From: CAZXFH01 sp964640055
GTDB lineage: Bacteria; Fidelibacterota; UBA2242; JAFGTP01
Assembly (NCBI GenBank): GCA_964640055.1
Contig: CAZXFH010000043.1
Location: 1-25,440, forward strand
Length of the DNA: 25,440 nucleotides
Direction: 5' to 3'
Shown: piece after piece, positions 1 to 6,707 of the stretch
Layout of the letters: each line of letters starts with the position of its first letter
Numbering within the stretch: the first letter of the stretch is position 1
Program-made: the position numbers and the translations under genes
Notes under the pieces: model-generated
Told to the model about the DNA's origin: nothing
Seen by the model: the letters and a program-made list of their open reading frames with translations, nothing else
Database searches by the model: none

Positions 1-67
1 ATTGATAAATGAAAAAATAAAAAATTGATTTTTGGGCAAAAAAATATATACAGAATTATTTACCGAC

Positions 68-102
68 TCATTGAGCTTCCCGGGGACTTAAACTCTCAAT
101 GA
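68..102 (-). terminator. inverted repeat downstream of the symporter gene
   Basis: TCATTGAG at 68-75 pairs perfectly with CTCAATGA at 95-102 across a 19-nt loop. It lies about 40 nt past the stop of the symporter gene and could end the minus-strand operon. On that strand an A/T-rich tract follows about 25 nt later, but no U-run directly abuts the stem, so a classic intrinsic terminator is not assured. Nothing else is visible in 1-141. Confidence 0.3.
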
Positions 103-141
103 ACTGATTCCTGTCTGCTATTCCTCGTTTTCCCTTCCAGG

Positions 142-1548
142 TTACCGGTAAAACCGAGCCAGCCGGGAGAGCTGGTCGCTTACAAAAATCAGACTGGCCA
201 GAAAAAATCCAATAAAGAAAGGTTGTATGTTCAGTAGGAAGTTGGGATTCGCCAGGGTATGCCGGCTAACCCCGATCAGATACCAACTGCATGTAGATAA
301 AAAAGCAGTTAACATACAGATCACTGTAGCCGGTTTGCTCATCTTAAAGCGGGGGATCAGAGCGGCTAACAGGGGATAGATTAAGGTGGGAATGAAGAGG
401 GTGCCCAGGGTATACCAGATTTTGACAATCGATGGGATCAGATAGATGATGACTATGGATAAAATAATAGAGACAATTAAGCCGATTTGTGAAAAGCGGT
501 TTATATTACCCTTTGGTTTCAGGCGCCAGAGAATATCCCGTCCAAAGGTCACCGCTGCTAAAAAGGAAAAGGAATCCAGAGTTGACATTACCGCGGCCAA
601 TAATCCGGCAAAAAAGAGCCCCCTTAAAAAAGGTGGTAAAATGGTTTCACCCAGCAAGGGGAAGGCCATCATGGGATTAATATCCCGGAAGAGCGCCCGG
701 GCATAGAGGCCGGAAATCGTGGTTAAGGCATCGAAGATCATCCAAAACAGGACTGCGCTAAGGATCCCGTATTTGGCCGTACGGGGACTTTTGGCTGCAT
801 AGCAGCGCTGATAAAATCCCGGATCGATAAAGGTCCACAGGGCAATAAAAAACCAGACGAACAGATATTGCAGTCCCTGACCGCCGGTTAAGGATAAGTG
901 GCTGGCCGGTAAGTTGGTTTTTAAAAAGGAGCCACCCCCGAAGCGGGAAAAAGCGGCTATAACAACAATGATAAATCCCAAAAACATCAGGGAAAACTGT
1001 AACAGGTCGGTTTTTACCACTGATTGAAAACCACCCAAAAACACATAGAGTGTAGAAAAAAGCACGGCAATGGTCAGTGCCGGGATAAAAGAGATTCCCA
1101 AAAGCATTTTCAACAGGATGACCACCATCAATATATAAGGGGCAGGCGTTACCAGGATGAATACAAATAAACTGCCTAGACCACCGGCTGCTTTACCGTA
1201 ATGTCGATAAAGCTGATCCGGGATTGTATAGAGCTGGGTTTTTTGTATTTTCGCCGCCAGGAACAATGCAAACAGAATGGCAAAGATATAGTAGGGTAAT
1301 GCTTGTGTAAACCAGTTCAGTAAACCATAGCGATAGGTAAATTCACCAATTCCCAGCACGCCACCGTACCAGGTTGAGACCAGGGTAGCGGTAAAGGCGG
1401 GTAGCGAGAGGCGCCGTCCGGCTAAAAGATAGCTGTCAATGTTCCACTGCTTGGAAGTTTTGGCGTATCTCAAGCCCAGGAACAGCAGACCAAACAGATA
1501 GGCGATGATAATGCCATAATCAACAGGAGCTAATTGCACGGAATTCAT
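142..1548 (-). CDS. sodium:solute symporter (SSS family)
   Basis: This 468-residue, very hydrophobic protein has about 12-13 predicted membrane helices, as is normal for sodium:solute symporters. Family features include an N-terminal helix followed by the SYLLAGRRLSLP stretch near residues 40-50, the glycine-rich TWYGGVLGIGEF helix, and the VMSTLDSF segment near residue 325, which corresponds to the second sodium-binding helix. Its ATG overlaps the stop of the upstream thiamine pyrophosphokinase gene as ATGA, so translation is probably coupled. That pairing suggests uptake of thiamine or a precursor. SSS proteins annotated ThiV have been predicted as thiamine-linked transporters in other bacteria. 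The substrate here is inference; the family call is secure. Confidence 0.93.
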   Translation of the reverse strand: MNSVQLAPVDYGIIIAYLFGLLFLGLRYAKTSKQWNIDSYLLAGRRLSLPAFTATLVSTWYGGVLGIGEFTYRYGLLNWFTQALPYYIFAILFALFLAAKIQKTQLYTIPDQLYRHYGKAAGGLGSLFVFILVTPAPYILMVVILLKMLLGISFIPALTIAVLFSTLYVFLGGFQSVVKTDLLQFSLMFLGFIIVVIAAFSRFGGGSFLKTNLPASHLSLTGGQGLQYLFVWFFIALWTFIDPGFYQRCYAAKSPRTAKYGILSAVLFWMIFDALTTISGLYARALFRDINPMMAFPLLGETILPPFLRGLFFAGLLAAVMSTLDSFSFLAAVTFGRDILWRLKPKGNINRFSQIGLIVSIILSIVIIYLIPSIVKIWYTLGTLFIPTLIYPLLAALIPRFKMSKPATVICMLTAFLSTCSWYLIGVSRHTLANPNFLLNIQPFFIGFFLASLIFVSDQLSRLARFYR

Positions 1549-2216
1549 GGGCTATCAGATATTTTGAAAAGCAGTAATTGTCCTTTGCTCAGACTGATCA
1601 TTATCCGGTGAGCAAGGGCCTGATTACTGACCCCCTGCGAGCCCGGTTTTAGAGTTTCCTGCTGCAGAGCGAATTTTAAGTCGCGGGTGGTAACCCCTTC
1701 TGCCACAGGAAAGGCAAATAAGGAGATCATTTGACCCGGAGCCGTCTTGATAAGATGTTGACCCTTTTTCAACAGTAGAATTTCACTATTTGGAGAATAC
1801 AAGGAAAAACCAAGCTGAGCGCTGTATTTTTGCACCAGCTGGAAGCTGGTAAAACTCTGATCGATACGGTCACCAACCGCCCCCAGTAAGATGATATGCT
1901 GGTAGTTGTGGTCAATTAAATAGAGGATCGCTTTTTCCAGATCGTTATTATCTTGGGCCGGGATTTTCTGAATAGCGACATGGGCCTTGTTGTAATAGGC
2001 CATGGTCTCCCGGTCAATGGAGTCCATATCCCCCATAATAATATCAGGCAGTATTTTCAGTTCGCGAGCTTTTTGGGCTCCTCCGTCAGCACAAAGAATA
2101 AAAGAGGCTTGCACAGCGATTTTTTTGATCTTATTTTTAGAGGGATAATTACCATTAGCCAGTACCAGGGCCGTGGATGATCTGTCAATATTTTTATTAT
2201 AATCTTGTGCTGACAT
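1545..2216 (-). CDS. thiN: thiamine pyrophosphokinase
   Basis: This 223-residue protein would transfer pyrophosphate from ATP to thiamine, giving thiamine diphosphate in the cytoplasm. Family motifs are present in order: CADGGA near residue 42, PDIIMGDMDSI near 57-67, DNNDLEKAI near 88-96, GAVGDRIDQS near 112-121 (usually GGRxDH), and GVSNQ near 195 in the C-terminal thiamine-binding domain. The length is typical. The start lies 44 nt after the GNAT-like gene and no strong Shine-Dalgarno is visible. The last codons overlap the symporter start by 4 nt. No TPP riboswitch is seen in the short gap ahead of it. Confidence in function is high. Confidence 0.93.
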   Translation of the reverse strand: MSAQDYNKNIDRSSTALVLANGNYPSKNKIKKIAVQASFILCADGGAQKARELKILPDIIMGDMDSIDRETMAYYNKAHVAIQKIPAQDNNDLEKAILYLIDHNYQHIILLGAVGDRIDQSFTSFQLVQKYSAQLGFSLYSPNSEILLLKKGQHLIKTAPGQMISLFAFPVAEGVTTRDLKFALQQETLKPGSQGVSNQALAHRIMISLSKGQLLLFKISDSP

Positions 2217-2260
2217 CTGCTATAATCCGATTGGTTAACAAAGCAAGGTATGTATTCCGG

Positions 2261-3166
2261 CTAAAATATTTTCAAATTGTGCTGCTGCATCCGTTTTTTG
2301 AATTTTTCCTGATCAATGGCAAAGGATAATTTTTTTGCGTTTTTTTCCACTCCATTTTGATAATCTCGGGAGCGGAAATATTTGATCAAAGGACGTTTTA
2401 ACGGCAAAACCAAGTAGTCTGGTTTCCATTCCAGTTGCTGGCCGCTTGATCGGTGTACGATACATTCAAAATTGGCTGCCCAGGCCACTTTATAGAAAGA
2501 GTCCTGACTGAGCAGATCCCGTTGGATGGCCTGTATGATCGCATGTTTGCGAGGGGTGATAAACAGAAAGGCGCTTCCAAACATTAGAGCGGTATGTAAA
2601 AAATGGGGCTTATTGACAATGCCATCCAGACCCAGGCGGCGGGTTAATATGATCAGGAGTTCCAACAGGTGTTTTCCCAATCCCAGCCCGGGATGGGATT
2701 GACCGGGGAGCCGGGGACGTTTTGGTGAGAAACTTGCGCGGGGATTTTGTAACAGCAGCCATTCAATTTGCAGTAGATTGGGGGTAATATCAGGAAAATC
2801 TATAGCGGAGTCTGCCTGGAATTGTAGCGGGCCTTTTTTAGCGACCAATTCACAGATAACATTATCGGTACAAGGTGAGCCATTGTATATGTACAGCCGG
2901 TGTATATGCGGGTCACTGGTATCAATTTCAATTGAAATTTTGGTCAACTCCCGGATTGCCAGACGATCTAGTAATTCAAATTGTTCCAGGATATTATATA
3001 AACCCTTCTTACTGAGCAGCCCTAAAAAGAAATCCGTAGTCGGCTTAACCCGTCCGTCGGAAAAGAGATTATCCAGGGACAGATCATTTTCAGCGGCTCC
3101 CTCCTGGAGATCGGCCAGCGTTAGTTTACGGGCAATTTTATTATAATGGCGTCTGAGTTTGGACAT
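2261..3166 (-). CDS. hypothetical protein, possibly GNAT-like
   Basis: I do not recognise this 301-residue protein with certainty. It is soluble, with no signal peptide or membrane helix. The middle contains PGLGLGKHLLELLI near residues 158-171, followed by a Leu/Arg-rich helix, HTALMF and AFLF. This resembles the acetyl-CoA pyrophosphate loop (Q/RxxGxG/A) and following helix of GNAT acyltransferases. The C terminus is basic. The start lies 15 nt after the stop of the desulfurase-SelD gene and in the same reading frame, with only a weak GAG ahead of ATG, so expression probably depends on coupling. Its place between selenium and thiamine genes gives no clear role. An acyltransferase function is a tentative inference. 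Confidence 0.8.
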   Translation of the reverse strand: MSKLRRHYNKIARKLTLADLQEGAAENDLSLDNLFSDGRVKPTTDFFLGLLSKKGLYNILEQFELLDRLAIRELTKISIEIDTSDPHIHRLYIYNGSPCTDNVICELVAKKGPLQFQADSAIDFPDITPNLLQIEWLLLQNPRASFSPKRPRLPGQSHPGLGLGKHLLELLIILTRRLGLDGIVNKPHFLHTALMFGSAFLFITPRKHAIIQAIQRDLLSQDSFYKVAWAANFECIVHRSSGQQLEWKPDYLVLPLKRPLIKYFRSRDYQNGVEKNAKKLSFAIDQEKFKKRMQQHNLKIF

Positions 3167-3181
3167 CTCGCGTTTAACTTG

Positions 3182-5380
3182 TCATTTAATGGTTATCTTA
3201 GGCGGCTTTTGCGGAATTATTTCACCGATCACCTGGGCTGCAGGGATTCCTTTTTGATGCAGATCCCGGATAAAATTTTTCTGCTCAGCCGCTGGCAGAG
3301 TGATTAATAATCCCCCTGAGGTTTGGGCGTCATTCAGTATAATTTTTTGGGTATCAGTTATGTTTTTCCCCCATTCAACGCTAGGGGCGGTAAATTTTTG
3401 ATTGGCTTTGGTCCCTCCGGGGATTACCCTGCGCCGCACAAAATCGGCCACACTGCTGAGGACCGGCACTTGCCCGACATTTATAAGCGCAGAACATTGG
3501 CTGGCCTTTACCATTTCCAGCAAGTGCCCCACAAGTCCAAAACCCGTGATATCCGTGCAGGCATGGCAGGGATACCGAGCAGCAACTTCGGCGGCTGCCG
3601 CATTCAACTCCGCCATTAAGGAAACGATCTCGCCCGTTTGTTGCTTGTTCAGCAAGCCTCTTTTCAGGGCGGTGGAGAGCACGCCGCTGCCTAGTGGTTT
3701 CGTAAGTACCAGGATATCTCCTGCTTGTGCTGTGCTATTTTTTAACAATTTCTCCGGATGGGCCGTGCCGATCACCGCCATACCGAATTTAGGTTCATTG
3801 TCTTCCACCGTATGACCGCCCAGGATTGCGATGCCGGCTTTCTGGGCGATTTCCTGGGCGCCGGCTAATATCTGTTCCAGTACAGCCAGGGGCAGACGTT
3901 CTTCCGGAAAGGCCGTGATATTCAAGGCAAATAACGGTTTAGCGCCCATGGCATATATATCGCTAAGCGAATTGGCCGCGGCAATACGCCCGAAATCAAA
4001 TGCATCATCCACTACCGGCGTGAAAAAGTCAACTGTCGCTACCAGAATTGTCTCCGGAGACAGGGGATAGACCGCTGCATCGTCAGCCGTTTCAAAGCCG
4101 ACCGTATCCGGAGTGAGCGCTGACCGTTGCATCATTTTTTGTAACACTTTTTCCAGGGTCTGGGGTCGGATTTTACAGGCACATCCCAGACCGTGAGTAT
4201 ATTGAGTCAATTTGATATCAGCAGTCTGTGTAGTTATAAACCGGGGTTGTTCTGTACGTTGCAACTGTTTTACCGCGCTGATTATTTTCTCAGTTGCGAT
4301 CTTGATCTCCGCGTTTTGTGTGGTTTTACCCACTGAAAAACGAATACTTTGCAGCGCCCTCTCATTGGAGAACCCCATGGCTTGCAAGACATAGGAGGGT
4401 TCGATCGCATCGGCATGACAGGCAGCACCGGCCGAAGCCGCCACCAGTGGTGTTTGAGAGAGCAGGGTATTGGCATTGACGCCCGGGAAGTAAATATTAG
4501 CCGTATTTGGCAGCCGCTTTTCAGGATGGCCGTTTAATTTTATGTCTGGAAGCGCCCTTTTTAACTTTTCCCAGAGTTGCTCGCGCAGCTGCAACTGCTG
4601 TTTGATATGGGTTTTTGTATGATGATGAAAAACTTCAGCCGCCTGGCCTAAACCCACTATTTCCAGAACATTCTCTGTGCCCGGACGCAAGCCCTTTTCA
4701 TGGCCGGCGCCATGCAACAGGGGTGCCAGCTGTATACCAGAGCGGATATACAGAGCGCCAATTCCCTTGGATGCGTTCATTTTGTGTCCTGCCAGAGAGA
4801 GCAGATCGATCCCTAACTGCTGAACATCCACCTCGTGCTTGCCCACGGCCTGGGCGGCATCAGTGTGCAAGGGAATATTGTGCTCCTGTGCCATTCCGGC
4901 AATGTCGGCCACCGGTTGCAGAGTGCCAACTTCATTATTCGCCAGCATGATCGTGATCAGCATCGTATTCGTACGCAGGGCCGAGCGTATCTCCTCAGGA
5001 TCAATGATACCAAACTCATCCACAGGAGCATAGGTAATGTCATACCCCTTATTTTCCAGATACTTGCATACCGCCAACACAGCCGGATGTTCTATTGCGC
5101 TGGTAATAATGTGGCCGCCGGGGTACTGTTCCGCGATGCCCCTAATGGCCAAATTATTGGATTCACTGCCTCCGCTGGTAAAGATGATTTCTTCGGAATG
5201 GCAATTTAGCAGCGCTGCCACCTGATCCCGGGCCTTTTCCACGGCGGCGCGGCTTTTTTGTCCATACCAATGGCTACTGGAAGGATTGCCAAACCCCTGA
5301 CGTAGATAGGGAGTCATGGCTTCAATAACTTCCCTTAGCAGGGGAGTACTGGCATTATGGTCTAAATAGATGGGACGCAT
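3182..5380 (-). CDS. selD: cysteine desulfurase-selenophosphate synthetase fusion
   Basis: This 732-residue protein joins two enzymes in one frame. Residues 1-375 are a NifS/IscS-type cysteine desulfurase: the LDHNAST start, SGGSESNN near 69-76, the PLP lysine in AGHK (Lys200), LRPGTEN near 231-237, and catalytic Cys321 in SAGAACHAD. Residues 388-732 are selenide,water dikinase (SelD): THGLGCACK puts Cys400 and Lys403 at the catalytic Cys/Sec and Lys positions, followed by DDAAVY, STAQAGD, DITGFGLVGH and DAQTSGG. The desulfurase half could free selenium from selenocysteine and pass it to the SelD half, which makes selenophosphate from selenide and ATP. The usual catalytic Sec/Cys is encoded as TGT. 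No selA, selB, tRNA-Sec or ybbB-type selU is present in the window, so the end use of selenophosphate is unknown. nadC lies upstream. Confidence 0.95.
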   Translation of the reverse strand: MRPIYLDHNASTPLLREVIEAMTPYLRQGFGNPSSSHWYGQKSRAAVEKARDQVAALLNCHSEEIIFTSGGSESNNLAIRGIAEQYPGGHIITSAIEHPAVLAVCKYLENKGYDITYAPVDEFGIIDPEEIRSALRTNTMLITIMLANNEVGTLQPVADIAGMAQEHNIPLHTDAAQAVGKHEVDVQQLGIDLLSLAGHKMNASKGIGALYIRSGIQLAPLLHGAGHEKGLRPGTENVLEIVGLGQAAEVFHHHTKTHIKQQLQLREQLWEKLKRALPDIKLNGHPEKRLPNTANIYFPGVNANTLLSQTPLVAASAGAACHADAIEPSYVLQAMGFSNERALQSIRFSVGKTTQNAEIKIATEKIISAVKQLQRTEQPRFITTQTADIKLTQYTHGLGCACKIRPQTLEKVLQKMMQRSALTPDTVGFETADDAAVYPLSPETILVATVDFFTPVVDDAFDFGRIAAANSLSDIYAMGAKPLFALNITAFPEERLPLAVLEQILAGAQEIAQKAGIAILGGHTVEDNEPKFGMAVIGTAHPEKLLKNSTAQAGDILVLTKPLGSGVLSTALKRGLLNKQQTGEIVSLMAELNAAAAEVAARYPCHACTDITGFGLVGHLLEMVKASQCSALINVGQVPVLSSVADFVRRRVIPGGTKANQKFTAPSVEWGKNITDTQKIILNDAQTSGGLLITLPAAEQKNFIRDLHQKGIPAAQVIGEIIPQKPPKITIK

Positions 5381-5414
5381 TATTTTGTGTTCGTTTTTTG
5401 ATTGTTTTAAGAAT

Positions 5415-5437
5415 TATGGATAATAACAAAATCCATA
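5415..5437. promoter_or_regulatory. 7-bp inverted repeat ahead of the desulfurase-SelD gene
   Basis: TATGGAT at 5415-5421 and ATCCATA at 5431-5437 form a perfect inverted repeat with a 9-nt A/T-rich spacer. It lies in the 107-nt gap between nadC and the fusion gene, 35-57 nt before the ATG. It could be a hairpin in the transcript or an operator. No U-run follows, so it is not a convincing terminator. Confidence 0.3.
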
Positions 5438-5463
5438 TGTATGTCGAATTTATAAAGTGTCAA
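5436..5463 (-). promoter_or_regulatory. possible internal promoter for the desulfurase-SelD gene
   Basis: On the minus strand a perfect TTGACA (5463-5458) is followed after 16 bp by TACATA (5441-5436), a poor -10 match. It would allow expression of the fusion gene independent of nadC. The -10 overlaps the right arm of the nearby inverted repeat, so the repeat could act as an operator. This rests on sequence resemblance only. Confidence 0.25.
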
Positions 5464-5487
5464 AACCAAAAAATTCTGTTCTCTTAT

Positions 5488-6432
5488 TCATAGATTCTCA
5501 ATTAACAGAGTCAAATCCATACCAGCAGCAGAATGGGTCAGGGCACCACAGGAAATGACATCCACGCCGCTGAGTGAATATTCAGTGATTCGCTGCCGGG
5601 TAATATTACCCGATGCCTCAAAAAGGACTTGGTTATATAAATCCTCAGATTTGACCTCTTCAAGCAATATATTGATTTTATCCGCTGTAAAATGGTCGAA
5701 CATAATAACTTTAGGTAAATTTTTATCCAGGGTCCTGTAGATTTCGAGAATCTGCCAGAATTCGTTTTCCGTACTGACTTCGACCTCGACAAATCGCAGG
5801 TTGGGATTGTGCTGACATAATTCGGCGATAATATTTTTCAGCTTGTATTTATCTGCGGCGGATTTTATCAAACTTAAATGGTTTTCTTTTAGCATAACAG
5901 CATCGTCAAGGCCCAGCCGGTGACTCAGACCACCGCCGCTTTGGATAGCGCGTTTATCCCAATAGCGCCAGATCGTTTTGCGGGTGCCGATAATGAAACA
6001 ACTGCGGCAACGCAACTGTTGTACATATTGATACGTCAGGGAAGCGATCCCGCAGAAGCGCTGTAAGATATTCAGGATGGTTCTTTCCACAGCCAGAATA
6101 GCGCCTATTTTTCCGGTCAGAGTTAATAGCACATCACCGGAATTAATACTGTCACCGTCCATATGATCGGTGTGGGCGATGATACCGCGCGTCTGCAACA
6201 GGTAGATACTTTCCTTCAAACCAGCAGCAATACCGTTAGCTTTTGACATTATTTTAGCCCGTACCTTTCGGGCATACAGCTCCCGGGGATACTGGGATAC
6301 ATCACCCTGCCCCAGATCCTGCTTCAGATAGTGGTTAAATAATTTTTTGGAATACTGTTTATAAACCGGTTTTTCCAGGGTCAGACTTTCCCGGGCATCA
6401 AAACAGTTAATGATTTTTTCTGTGCGTTGCAT
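5488..6432 (-). CDS. nadC: nicotinate-nucleotide pyrophosphorylase (quinolinate phosphoribosyltransferase)
   Basis: This 314-residue protein would convert quinolinate and PRPP to nicotinate mononucleotide, the last step of de novo nicotinate-nucleotide synthesis. Conserved blocks are ERTILNILQRFCGIA near 116-130, GTRKT near 149-153, SGGGLSHRLGL near 165-175, LKENH near 181-185, the VEVEV strand near 215-219, EASGNI near 272-277 and GALTHS at 296-301. The Asp that usually precedes TRKT is Gly here, and the following TPG is replaced by IWR. It is slightly longer than the usual 275-300 residues because of an N-terminal extension of about 20 residues. The paralogue ModD is less likely because no molybdate genes are nearby. 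nadA and nadB are absent, but a NifS-type desulfurase domain follows, as in the nad cluster of Bacillus. Confidence 0.92.
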   Translation of the reverse strand: MQRTEKIINCFDARESLTLEKPVYKQYSKKLFNHYLKQDLGQGDVSQYPRELYARKVRAKIMSKANGIAAGLKESIYLLQTRGIIAHTDHMDGDSINSGDVLLTLTGKIGAILAVERTILNILQRFCGIASLTYQYVQQLRCRSCFIIGTRKTIWRYWDKRAIQSGGGLSHRLGLDDAVMLKENHLSLIKSAADKYKLKNIIAELCQHNPNLRFVEVEVSTENEFWQILEIYRTLDKNLPKVIMFDHFTADKINILLEEVKSEDLYNQVLFEASGNITRQRITEYSLSGVDVISCGALTHSAAGMDLTLLIENL

Positions 6433-6477
6433 GCGCTTTATCTTTTATGATTCACTTTGGCACTGAATAATGTAACC

Positions 6478-6509
6478 CATAATTTTCACATTATCACCTG
6501 AAAATTATG
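6478..6509. promoter_or_regulatory. 10-bp perfect inverted repeat between divergent genes (candidate operator)
   Basis: CATAATTTTC (6478-6487) and GAAAATTATG (6500-6509) are exact inverted complements separated by 12 nt. The site lies 46-77 nt before the nadC start, inside the 275-nt divergent spacer that should hold promoters for both directions. Arm length and placement suit a dimeric repressor site, or a hairpin in the nadC leader. The regulator is not identifiable. On the minus strand a TATAAT (6562-6557) upstream could be the nadC -10, but it lacks a clear -35. Confidence 0.4.
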
Positions 6510-6707
6510 ATCGCATAACACTAAAATCGGGTATGCTCCGAATTTTTGATCAATCTATTATACCCCTGTTTTTTCTTTGCCACCTTGTATTTCAAAAATT
6601 CCACATCGGTTTCCACCAGTTTTATGTTTGGAAAATGATGAATGAAATTAATATCTTTAGGTTCTGAAAGGATCTCAATATATTCTTTTCAGCGGAGCCA
6701 CATAAAT

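Noticed and set aside
3130..3184. Selenocysteine readthrough of the TGA after the SelD fusion
   Set aside because: No stable hairpin with a SECIS-like apical loop could be found in the nucleotides after TGA, and the next gene has its own ATG. The in-frame layout is kept only as a low-interest observation.
3402..3815. 137-codon plus-strand reading frame opposite the SelD half
   Set aside because: It is a shadow of the strongly conserved SelD coding frame on the other strand.
6642..6707. Upstream in-frame start for the Hcy-MeTr protein
   Set aside because: The 22 extra residues do not resemble the family N terminus. The ATG at 6708 has a GGAG ahead and matches where the domain begins.
6433..6707. 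Cobalamin, SAM or TPP riboswitch ahead of the methionine or cofactor genes
   Set aside because: None of the conserved core boxes (B12 box, SAM-I core, THI box) could be found here or ahead of thiN.
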